A DNA stretch of 37,589 bases from Hofstenia miamia (taxonomy: Eukaryota; Xenacoelomorpha; Acoela; Hofsteniidae). The stretch covers positions 144,109 through 181,697 of the forward strand of contig CABFPE010000503.1 of the NCBI GenBank assembly GCA_900660155.1, given 5' to 3'. The translations under genes and the position numbers were made by a program. This document shows, in pieces, positions 19,714 to 32,200 of this stretch. The notes under the pieces are model-generated. The model saw only the letters and a program-made list of their open reading frames with translations, ran no database searches and had not been told where the DNA came from. How positions within the stretch are numbered: position 1 is the stretch's first letter; the number at the start of each line of letters is the position of its first letter.

Positions 19714-22363
19714 TTAAAACCTGTTGCATGAGGAATATCCAATTTGCTGGAAGATTAATTAACTTTTGGTATATTAACGAATCTTCACTATTAAGATAAC
19801 TTCATTGGAAATATTAAAATGATGGGAAATTGATTTTCAATTCTTCACACATTTTCCAATTTTTTTCTCATCTTTGAACGAAATTCTCTACTTTTTCTAT
19901 GGCAGAATTCAATTCGATGTCAATAAAACTGAGGTATATTTTTCGTTACTTTTTTTCACCAGCGAAGGCATGAAAGCGAGATTTTTGCATAAGTGATCCA
20001 ATTGTTGTCCCCATTGTCAATTTGATACTGTTATCACACTTGCAAATATTTTGTCAAAATACTTAAACTTGACCCCGCAAGTGGGTCTCATATTTTTTAC
20101 CTAAAGTAGTTCACTAAAAACTGATTTCACTAATAACCTACTTAATCCAAATGTAGTTTTCAAAATATTACCCAATCCAACCTATCATAGAAATTTTAGA
20201 GTTTTCTCAAGAAACAAATTTTAAGCTCAAAATTAGAATTCTCAAAGTCATTTTGTGATACTATATCCTTCCTCTGATGTATTGAATTAGATAATGAAAT
20301 AGGTTTTCAATATACTACACCAAGGCATTTGATTTCTTGAGAAATTCTTTGCGCTCATGATATATCTTAAAATAAACAATGACCGCATGTTATAAATTTA
20401 ATTAATATAATTAATGATGAATCCTACCTTTCTTTGGAAAGGTTTGCTTAACCTAACCACACTTTCCTAAGAATATGACTATCCACTGGCATGCATCAAA
20501 ATGGGACCCACCAAAACCCACATGCGGATGGGAATAGAATATTAATAGAAGTCAATATCATGGTTTATTAAAACGTCAAAAATATCCCATTAGTGCTTTG
20601 TAGTAGGTGTGCGATGGAGAAGGTTTTGTGAAGGAGTTAGAAAATAATGTAATATTTGAGAACCAAGCAAAAGTCGTAAAACTATAGCCGAGATCAAATT
20701 CCCAAAAATGGAAATACTCATAAACCTATTATAATTATAAAATCATATATAAATGAAATGTTATGCAAAAGTGCATCTATCCAAAATGTTCGTTTCAATA
20801 GGAAGTTCGAGAAATAAATTTAATGGAAAAATGAAATGATGAAGTATGCGGTTTCTTATTTTTGTTTGAATATTTGTGCAACCCATTCTACTCAAGTAAA
20901 TGTTTTGAAAACTAGCACAAATGTTGCAAAGTATTAGTGATGCTATTATTGCATATAAACAATTTGATTTTCAAATATCAATCTTGTTGCATTATGTGCG
21001 CGTACATTAAATGTCAATTTGGCTATTTGCCATTCATGAATAAACTACGCAAATTGAAAGGTAAGTTTGTAAAGTATTAATATGCATTTGAAATTAATAC
21101 AATATTATGTCCCACTTTACCAAGTTTGAAATAATATTTTAAGCATTAACATTAGAAAGGCCATTACTCCTTACGATTCTTTTTCATACAGAATTTCAAA
21201 ATAGAACATTATGTAAAGGAATGAAAAAAATTACACGTGCAAATTAAATGGATAATTAGTATATTTGGTGGTGCATATACCGTAGTTGTTTTTAGCGAAT
21301 GCATGTGGAAGTAAACAAAATTTTATTTTGAGTCACTTTTGACACATTTGGCTGTTCTAGTGTTAAGTTAAAATGTTAAGTGTGAGCATATGAACAATTG
21401 AAGTAGACTTATTTCGTCTTTTGAAAGCAATGTACATTTCTACATTGATTTTTGAATACCAAATGAACACTATATTCCTTATATTGACGGAAATTTAATG
21501 AAATCTTAAGTGCAGAATGGAAACTTTAAGCTGCTGCACTGCTATGTATTTGTTTGTTATATGCAATATTCTATAAATTTGCAACCAAGTCCTTTGAAAG
21601 CAAAACGCAACAAAAATGCATTTTGTAGCAAAATATTGAACAAACATTTGTTCACGTCTACTCCTCTGACTTCAAGTTTTCTGTCGATTTAAGAAATAAT
21701 GTGCTGATACACGTTAAAATTATTTGTATTTAGTGATACCGAGATTATGTAAAATTTTTTTATATTACTAAAGTTATCCTTGCAGATAATGTAAATAATC
21801 TCTGCTTCTCTCTAATATCACATGGTGTATTATTATTGCGAAATTGAATTATTTTTTTAAAGAGAATGATTAAAGCACTTAGAATTGCATTTAGCAACAA
21901 CAAATATTCCGAAAGCTTTTTAAATATTTAAATATAGGTGCAAGGAAAAATCGTCTACTGGGCATAATTAGGTAACATACGGTTGGAAAACATTTATCCA
22001 TTTTTTCGTCTTGTTTTATTCTCAAATTTGGGTTTAGATCAACAAAACTGTCTTTTCTATTACTCACATTTTTGCGTATGCTTAAAAAAATAGTAATGAA
22101 GGAAAAAACGTGAAACAACATACATTAGATGGAATTATAAGAAATTTAAGGTGAACAAATGATGAAACTTTGATCGATATTAAATTGTACAGAAGAATAT
22201 GTTTTCATTGCAATGATATGCAGTTTTCTGTGAAACAAACGTTTATATTAATTAAATAAAAATGAGATATTTGTATATATTTTCTTAGTTTAATTATATT
22301 AACTCCATACAAATATAATTTCTAACAAAAGGCAAAACCTATATTGGTTTTTCAATTGCTTCA
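19714..22363. other. Intergenic region, nothing recognised
   Basis: AT-rich DNA with only short frames on both strands. No transposon termini, RNA genes or coding motifs were identified. Confidence 0.4.
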
Positions 22364-22512
22364 TTACAGTTTCCCTTCAGAAACTTGAAGTTCAAAATTA
22401 GAACTACTCGTTGAAGCTCTTGCTATGGCGTCATCAAAATCACTTGGTACTAAAGGCTTGCCAACAACAATCTTTTCCCCAAATTGCTTTTCCACGACTA
22501 CATCTTTCATAA
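22364..22512 (-). CDS. Possible terminal exon of an unidentified minus-strand gene
   Basis: On the minus strand a frame reads MKDVVVEKQFGEKIVVGKPL and then PSDFDDAIARASTSSS up to TAA (complement of 22364-22366). The balanced amino-acid composition, with many charged residues and few Ile/Asn/Lys runs, looks like true coding sequence and unlike the surrounding noise. An AG lies just before the frame (complement of 22513-22514), so this could be a last exon in which the ATG at 22510 is internal. No upstream exon was found between here and 23433. The protein is not recognised; it could also be a gene fragment. Confidence 0.35.
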
Positions 22513-22627
22513 CTAGCTAATTTTCTATTGTTTTTCAGAAAATCAATGATCAATTGTCATCAATGTTATCCCACGTTATCAAATTTTGTCTTTTTAATGC
22601 AAAAATTTAATGCATTTTATGTAATAA

Positions 22628-22667
<40 letters not shown>

Positions 22668-23433
22668 CAATTATTTTTTAAACTTTGATCTCTCATTTCC
22701 CACAGTGTAAAGTAAACCATAGTTCGTTGATGTGCATCTTAAATATCAAATCGATGCTTTGAGATGAATACATTTATTGCCCATATACGCAAATTTTGCT
22801 TCATACATTTTACTAGGATTTAAAATGGAAATGGTTGGTAAATTATCAGTAATCATTTCTCTTCCTCTCTCATATATTCGTGTGTCTTGGTCACGTGATT
22901 TTGTCCAGTCTTAAGTCAAATAAGGTCTCGATACAAAATAAACAGCATTTTCAAGAACCAGGGTGGAGGTTCACAATGACTTTAGCTTTATTCAAAATGT
23001 TTTTAGTAGGGTACTTATAAAATCTTAGTTTTCTTACATTGCGCTTCTTCTTAAAGTTCTCAATAGTTGTAGGTTACAGGTCTTTAAAATGCTTTAAATT
23101 AGAACATTACAATTTTTTTGATATTCGCGAAATACATCCACCCTTATAATTTACCATATGCATATACTTATCATAATCCTAGTTAAAAAATTGCAAGTAT
23201 GTTTCATTTCAGTCTCAAAACCTAAAAAAATAGTCTATTAAAATAGGTCCTTGCAATATTACTATTAGATTTGTGCATTCAGATACCATTATAAATGAAT
23301 GCATTTTAATGCTTTGCTAATATCTAAGTTCAGAAATTGTCAATATATTATATTTGTTTTCATTTAAATATCTAATTTCTTAAAATATTTAAAGGTTAGT
23401 GATTAATCATAGATTTTTCCATCCGCGTAAACG
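22513..23433. other. Upstream region of the TRPC-like gene, with (AT)n tract
   Basis: It holds an (AT)n tract at about 22634-22664 and otherwise no recognisable feature. The promoter and 5' UTR of the channel gene should be in this interval. Confidence 0.5.
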
Positions 23434-23534
23434 ATGTCAGCAACTGAAGCTTCGAAAATTCTTGAAAAGGAATTCATGCAAGCTATTCAAAATGGAGACT
23501 TGCGCCAGTTGGATTTTTTGTTATCTCGAAGAAA
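23434..23534 (+). CDS. TRPC-like exon 1
   Basis: Starts ATGTCAGCAACTGAAGCT and encodes a helical N-terminus (EKEFMQAIQNGDLRQLDFLL) typical of the first ankyrin-type helix pair of TRPC proteins. Donor AA|GTAAGT at 23535; phase 2. Confidence 0.8.
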
Positions 23535-25159
23535 GTAAGTAATTTTTGACAAAACACTCTTTTAAATACGATCTTTATTCAAAATATATGACAATAATTA
23601 GGTATTTAGACAATAGATACAATGGTGACCATTATTTAATTCATGTGGATGTGCATCATCATCATATATGCATAAATGCATGTATGCACAAAATTTGATC
23701 CAATTTTTCTAGGGTTCGATAGTACAAAAGAAAAAATTATACTAATAATTATTGATATATTTGTAATCTATATTCGATAACACTTAAATGTAGGTATGAA
23801 TTTAATCTAAACAGTCGGAATAATGTTGGAATGACTGCTTTGGGAATTGCATGCGAAACCGAAAATTATGCAATAGTTGTTCATTTGGTAAATTCGGGAT
23901 TTAAAATTGAAGAAGAATTGCTGATTTGTGTTCAACATGATTTTACTCAAGGAGTTCTATTCCTTTTGGAAAGAGGAGTCGATCCAAATTGGGCTGTAGG
24001 TTATTTTTTTCAATATAGTAGAATTAAGATAAGTGTAAACTGTCAACCTTTATTTTGTCCAATGTAAACTATTTCAGATAGTACCTAAATATGCCATTAA
24101 TAAAAATCGAAATAAATAAATTGTCAATATTGTAAGCCAGTTTATTATAATGTGATTATTATCGCTAAAAATTCATATTTTAATATCAATTTAGGTATAT
24201 AAAAATGATAATTCAAAACTAGACAAAATTAAGAATTTCTTCACATCCATAGTACGATAAAAAAAATCTCCAAATAGACATTAAAAATTAGCAAACCAAA
24301 TAAAGAATTTCTCTTGGTGAGTTTTTGTCAGACTTCAAAATTCAAAATTTGATCACCTCTAAACTTTTGCTGTACATGCAATCATTGTTCAAAATAGTCT
24401 ATTATATAAATGGTATTAAGACGACATTTATGTTCAAAATTTTAAAAATAATCAGACATGAGCTTCAATAACGTACATAAATACTACAATAATATCATTC
24501 TTTTATATAATAAAGTTTGGTAATAGAATGTTGAGGGATTTCGAGACTTTCAGCGTTCAGTATATTGAACTGTGTTGTTTGAACAGAATGTATTTAGGCG
24601 TAATATATTGAACTTTTTAAGTCATAGATCAATTCAGTTCTAGTATACTTCAAAAACTTATTCAACATGTTTAGTGAACTAAGTAAAAAAATATTAATAT
24701 CTAATCAATTTAGGTATCAACAGATGAAACGATTTTTGAAATTGGAACAACTGCAGTTATTCTGGCAGCTTTAAATGACAATTCCGAAATTTTGAGATTG
24801 TTATTGGATTACGGAGCACATCCTATAACTCTACCAAATGAAAATGTCGAAAGCAAAGTGATTGAAGACAGAAATAATTTCAGAACTTATTGCGCCATTA
24901 CCTCTCCTGCATACTTGATTCTTATGTTTGAGGATCCCATAGCACGTGCATTTAAGTTAGACTTCATGATTAATAGAAAAATGCAATAACGTTATAAATT
25001 CAGGAAAAACTATAAAATTTGATAAAATTTATAAAAACTATATTTGTTGCAATTGGCAATATAGGTAAAAAAAACTTCAATTTACCAGTATTTTAATACA
25101 TATCCAATTGGAGGTCTAAAATTGTTTTTTAATACCAAGTATATATATATATGTATATA

Positions 25160-25204
<45 letters not shown>

Positions 25205-26262
25205 GGAGGCTGCAGATATTCTTCTTTATTGTCGCATAGGCCTTTAGTATTACCTAAAAACGGGAAATTAAGAGAGAGAGCAAACATTTATTAGAGTAAA
25301 AAATATAAAATTTTGCCTAAAAATCATTTATCCACTAGAAAAAATGCCATGTCATCAAATAATTCCAGAGGTACAAACAAGGTATTCATCTTGTGCACAG
25401 ACTACAAAACCTAAGCAAAATTGCAATACCTTTCTACAAAATGTGATTATTGTCAGGCTTTGAAATGAGTCGACCAGTGGACCATATCAGTCGCGTTGGA
25501 TGAACAGCAACGGTAAGAAAACTGTCGGGCTAAGTCTCAAGATTCAGGATGTACATTCATTGAAATTTAACTCTTATATTTTAGTTTTAATAATCCCATC
25601 CTACATTAGCCTTATTTCAATTGGATTTGTTATAATTATGTAGAAGTATGATAAAAAAATAAAGAAAAAAGACCTTTTTATTATTATAATTCGGGTTAGG
25701 TCGGGTAAGGTGTGTAATTGTTTGGACTAGGTTGACCAGCTTCCAGACTTGATTATTTTACTACTACTGGAGAGATTTTATAGGCGAAGTGGAGCGCGCT
25801 GTCAGTACATAGAAATCTAAAGATAGATGCTATTTGTTTTAGACTCTCAAAGAAATGCTTACAACTTTCTAAAGCTAACGTTCACAGGGAAAATCAGTAT
25901 AAAGAACTTTCTGTCAAACTCGAAAATTTCTGCGCGGAATACCTTGGATATGCTGCTGATAATTTTGAAGTAGAAACGATTCTCAATCTTGGCGAAACCA
26001 GTGATTTCTCTATTGTGAATGGGAAACCTTTTCAACGATTATACACAGCATTATCTAATCGGCATAAGGAGGTAAATTTTCTATCAATAGCCTGAATATG
26101 GAATTTTCTTAAAAATTTAGTCCATGCTGTGACGGAATGCTTAATCATTGTATCAAAAACTCAAAAAATCAAATGAGGTCAACAAATATTTCACTCAATG
26201 TCATTGTTTTGAATTTGTCCTAATGTTTATGTTTATCCTAAAGTTTTTTTAAAATAGATTGG

Positions 26263-26295
<33 letters not shown>

Positions 26296-29200
26296 GTTTG
26301 TATATATGTATGTTTATATTTTTTGATTCACACTCGTATATGTTTTATTAAGAACACATATTCTGAATCCTAAGTTAAAATGCATGACCGATTGGTTTAA
26401 AGGATTTTGAAGGAAAAATATCAGCAGTTTGCCATCCATTTTAATGCACTTAATTAATGACATGTCATATTGACAATGCTAGTTATCATAAAATCTTTTA
26501 AAAAATTTAGTCTTCTATAATTTAGTTTATTGGACACAAATATTGCCAGCAAATTTTGCAAAAGGATTTTTTCAGAGGGCTACCAGTGGGATGGCGGGAG
26601 AAGTCAATGATTGTGAAATTTGTAACGGTTATGGCGATGGTAATTCTTTCACCTGTCTGGATTTTTGTGTACATGTTTCTACCACCCATTCGATCAATTG
26701 ATAAGTAAGCTTGCATAGTTTACTATTTCTATATATTATTTGGCACAAAATTTAAAGTACATAATATTATAACATAGTGAACCGTATTGTAGTCCATTGA
26801 AATTTTATGGGAAGGTGAATTCTTAATAAATTGACTGTTAGCTTCATATTTTTAAAAAATACGCGACGTAAGGACATTAACAATAATCTTTTAGCATAGG
26901 GCCTAAAACACCTGACTGCAATATTAATAAGAATATAATGTTGTACTCTATATTAGAGGCGCCCATGGTTATACATGGAAGTGTGTCGTCTTCATTCATT
27001 GATTTACAATATTATTGCAATAAATTATAGCAAAGCCTCGCTTGTGAGCATCACCTGTCCTCCATGAAATATTTCAATGATATAAATGATGTTTTAATAC
27101 CAATAGACTCTTTTGCGATGCTTCATACACATGCCTCGCTTGGCAATGAATATCCATATAGAATAAATGAATTACAAATTAAGATATGGGGATTCACCTA
27201 AGGTCATAAAACATTGAATTCAATTTCAAATTTAGAAAAAAATTGGCTAGAAATACTTAAATTACATTTGCAGTATGCTCGTCAGTCTAGGGCCAAACAG
27301 ACCCTAAGCAACGTTCAGATAGTGCATTAAACATCTATGCATATTTGCAAAATTCGAAGCAGAACACTCGAAAATTAACTAAGACATATATTCAGAAATA
27401 GAAAATACTTCAGTATTTTTTGACAAGCAAATGGAGGAGGAGGATCAGAGCCCCAATTTTCATGAAATTCTCAGAATTTTATAATTATTTCTATTTCCTG
27501 CATCTGTAAATTGAAAAATTCAGAGTAAAACTACAATATCAAACAAATTGCAAATATAAATTTGTTAAATATCAGTAGGTAGTAATTCAAAATTATAAAA
27601 TTATTAATCAGTTAAAGGTAAATACAATTGAGGCTAAATTGTTTGAGTGCACAATTCCATTGCGAACAGTGACTAACCGTTAAATCTCGAGCTTTATTGT
27701 GACCTAGCTGTTTGACCCGTGCTTTGCTCCAGAATTGCATTTAAAAAGCAGAAAATTCCCCCTGGGATATTTTTCCTCCCAACAATATATGCTATACCTA
27801 CAAAAACTGGGAAATTTTCCCTAAGCTACCTGTGCAAACAGGGAAATTCTCCCTAAAACAGCTGTAAAACTGAGAAAACAATAAGAGGAACTATGAAATG
27901 CTACCTATATAAAGAAATGAAGTATGGGAACATTTAAGTCAATAATTAGTTCACTAATTAAGTCATTGGTTAAATGTGCCTAAAACCTTCAGGAGGTCAT
28001 GGGGGTTAAAAAATATATGATGTTGGTATCTAGGTCTAAAATTTTCTGAGTCTTAAGCAAACAAACGCACACCGTTTTGTCCGCATTTTGAAGCTATTGT
28101 CTTAAAGAGTATCAGAAAATTTGGAAATTCTCGGATTTTGACACATTTATGGATAAATATTATTCCCTGTTCTGATGAAAATTTGCAATACAAAGTATTC
28201 TTGTGTTTGAAGTACATGAAAATATTAACTTTTATTCGATGGAAAATCCGATTTTTGCAACAAATTTAAGTTCTTCCCTCACCTAGTGCTCAGGCAACAA
28301 AAACGGTTTAATGCCCATGACAAGAGCAACTACCCTCAATTATTTTGTTCTCTGTAAATAAATCTCAAGTTCCGCTCAAAAACTTTGAAGTCATTGCGCT
28401 TATGGCGGGTTCACAACATGGCGCGCATAATGATGAAAATGAAAGAGGAAAAGTTTTTCTATCCAATGATGATTTTTAAATTTTAGATATCTTTATTATT
28501 TAGTGAGTTATAAGAGTTTAAAAAAATTATAAAAATAAGAAAAGCCTGAGTTATTTAGAGTTAAATACAAATCTTAAGTTAGCTAACTGTCCTTAAAAGT
28601 CAAATTTTAGTATTATTTCTTTGAATTATATAATTAGTAATGTCTGCCTTATATTATATCGTATTACTAAGCACGTTTTTTTCCAATTATTATCAGCATC
28701 AAATTAATTCTGAAGGGTTTGCCCATCGTGCATCAATTTATATTAATTTTGCGTACCCACAAAGAGCCTTTAGATATTAATAGTTTAATAAATTCCATTT
28801 TATAATGCAGTAGTTCTCATGGGCATCATTGACTTAACGCATAACAAAATATGTATTAAGACTAATTCTACGCTTAGAATTAGTAGTATGCTTAAGTAGT
28901 CCTTGGTTAACTGAAAAAAATATTTGATGAAATTTTTAGTGCTCCTTTCTTCAAATATTGGACTATTACAGAAATATTAAAATTCTTGGTTTTAGAATTG
29001 TTGTTACATTTGTAAATATGCCAATGATGAGATTCGTGGTGAGTGCTGTGACGTATGCAGCCCTGCAATTTACGCTAATGGCAAGCAAGAACAATATGGT
29101 TGCACCATACTTTAGCAATATAAATAATACCCTGACAGTGATACCAGCATCTTTGGTTGCTGACGCACAAAGAATTACTCCATTGAGTGGATGGGAGCAG

Positions 29201-32200
29201 TATGTTATTCTTCTCTGGGTTATTGGTAGGTTCTCAAGTTTATTTATCTATAATGGGGTAGCTTCAGAAATTTTAATTTTTCTAACTCTTCAAAATTCAC
29301 AATTTATTATTAACAAGGTTGCTTAAGGCTTGTACTGCATTTTCAAACTTTACATTCATTGCAAGATTAAGCTTTATTTTTCACCAATTCAATTAAATGC
29401 ATATCAAAAACGACCTTTTTTACATGTGAAATGATGTAGAAATTGGATGAAATTTTAAGCTTTTTTTATAAATACCATAAAGTTTTATAATTGTAAATTT
29501 TGGAAAAATTAGTCAGAATTAAAATTTCATGAAATGAATCCATTACTTCCTTCAGTAATCTGTTGATATTTTTTTAATTTCACTAAGAACAATGATGAAA
29601 TTAGATATATTCTTTATTGTCTAGGTACAAGCAACCTAAGGATTTTCAATGTTTCTAAGATCCCAAAGTTGAAGTCAGCATTATTGAAAACTTATTAGCA
29701 ACTCAATACAAACTAGGAATTTTCAGAAGATTTCATTAAGTAAAGGTCTAAAAATATATTTACAGCAGTATTTATTGACACATTCATTTTTTCGGGCATT
29801 GCACAAAATTTACTCTGATATACAGATCCGGGACTAGACCCCCCCCCAAACCCCCCAACCGGAGGGGGCCAAGATTTACAATGAAAAATATAAAAATTCT
29901 ATATATAAATAATAAAAATTAAAAAGATAATATAATTATTCTTTGATTTGCTTCCGTTTAATTCACTTACATAAACTTGTAGTAGTTTATTTTTGAGTTG
30001 ATGCGTTTAGCGTCACTATTTTGCTTTGTTTATACTTAACTGCATGCATTTTAAAGTTATTGATAGTTAGCACCGTCTGCATTTTACATTAGATGGTTTT
30101 AATGGTCTGTGCACAGGACATCAACTTGTGCGCACTTGTGTATAATTGTTCCACACACAGAGAATAGATAATGCATATGATCTGAACGCCGTACTAATGT
30201 TATGGACTGAGAGATTAAGTTTCAATATTTACCATTTGTAATTCCCCTTTCAGCACATATCAGTATTGTATTAATTTTTTTATCAGACTGATAGTATATT
30301 ATATAGTATTTCTATTCATTCTTAATATATAATTAATAATGATCCATTTTATTGCCTGAACACGATTATAGTAAAAAACAAATCAAAAGCAAAAATCAAT
30401 TAAAATCAAAAGTTAATCACGTAATAAAGAGGTCGTCTAAATTTTTGTTTGACAACCGCAACACTTTCGTTTTTGGAGCAAAAGTTGAGGGCCTAATGGA
30501 CCTACAATCTAAGCGATTATTAGCTTTTTATGTGTAGCAAAATTTTCGATTATTGAGGGGGGGGGGGCTCAGAACCCCAAGCACGGCCTTGCTGATGTAT
30601 ATATACATAATTGTATTTCACAAATTATATAGTGATGGTGCAAATAAAATATTGAATATATACAGTACTTACCTGTAAAATAGCGTAATTCATGTTTCTT
30701 AAAAATGGAATCTTTTTATGTGGAGATTTGAATGGATTCGCAACATATAAGGCAAAAACCAGTTGCGACCACAAATTAACATTTTACCAATTTATAGTTC
30801 AAAAATATTAGAAAGCATTTTGTTCTAAAATCCTCATTCTATAGGTGCAGTGTGTTTTCATATTCCACTTCCAAATTCAAAACGGATAGCATTATTTATA
30901 CGAAAGATCTAAATACCAAAAGTTTTTTTTCTTAAAATCTTCTTTTCTGAAAGTTAGAGGATGTGTTATGTGTACATTTGTGAACGCATAAATCAAGCAG
31001 TAAGATACATTTTGACGCCAAGTCAAGTAGTTTTTGTCGAGTAAAAAATACGGTTCGAAATCCTCATCTTAGACTTCATTATTAATTGGCGTTAATAAAG
31101 CGAAATCAAATAGAAAAGGGATGAGGTGAAAAAAGTTGAGCAACAGTTATCTTTCTCTTGACAAGACTAACTCAAGAAAATTGTTTTAGAAAATGAATAA
31201 TCTTATTTCACATACAAGTTAGTAAACAGATACAAATTTTGGTACTAATAAAATTAATGATCATATTATTAGAATATCGTTTGATAATATGACCCACCAT
31301 TTCAAGCAAGCTCTGATGAAAGCCTGACTTATTCATTAACTCTGTTAATGATTCTAATTCACAGAAGTGGTTTTTCCGTTTTTCATCGATAATTGCATTT
31401 GGAATTAGTAATATGTCATTCTTTCAAGGTACTTACATAGTAGGAGATTGGGCTCTGGAATTGTACAATTAAATATTGTTCCATTTTCACTGAAAGAAAT
31501 TTGCATTTAACAAGATGAAATCATCTTAAATATTTTTAAATTTTGGATTCAGCGCTGTTCTGTTATAGAATTTGAAAAAATTTTGAGAAAGTCTTTTTCA
31601 AAATATTGCGGATTACATTTGAGGAGAAGTTGTTTTTTTACAGTATGTCAACAAAGTTATGAAGCGAGCAACAAGCAAAGTTGGCTTTAGCAAAAACGAC
31701 ATGTAATTCTTTACAATGCTAGGATATTACTTATTATGACTTATTGCTGCACTGTAGGACTTATTAAGTCGCATCGATGATGTCCAGAAGAAAGCCTTAA
31801 GCCTTGGAACTATTTCTAATTATAAGCCAATAAAGGATATTAACTACAATTCTATTATTAAGCTCTTTAATCAGCTCTTATCCCTATTTTTATTGAGGAG
31901 GAGCAAGGTGCAATGTTGCACTCCAACCACAATTCTTAAAATATTCAAATTTTGGTTTTGCTGAAGGCTCCTGGTAAAAAAATATTGTGTCAATATCCTT
32001 GCCCAAAAAATTTATGGACATATATATGTCATATAACTGCAGTTGTGTAGCATTACTAGATTTAAGTAAGGCATTCAATTTAATGAATTTCGATATCTTG
32101 CAAGACAAGCTTATAAATTATAATTTTGGAGTTAACTCAATTTATTTAATCATGAACTTCTTAAAAAATAGACAGCAGCGTGTAATATTAAACAGTAAAA

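Noticed and set aside
24956..24989. Exon 3 of the channel ending at the stop at 24987-24989, giving a short ankyrin protein
   Set aside because: Splicing at AA|GTTAGA (24956) joins the TRP_2 motif across exons 3 and 4 exactly, which chance would not give.
28940..28995. Acceptor at 28939 for TRPC exon 6
   Set aside because: In the required phase it runs into a stop after about 24 codons; the acceptor at 28995 keeps the frame and gives the expected alignment.
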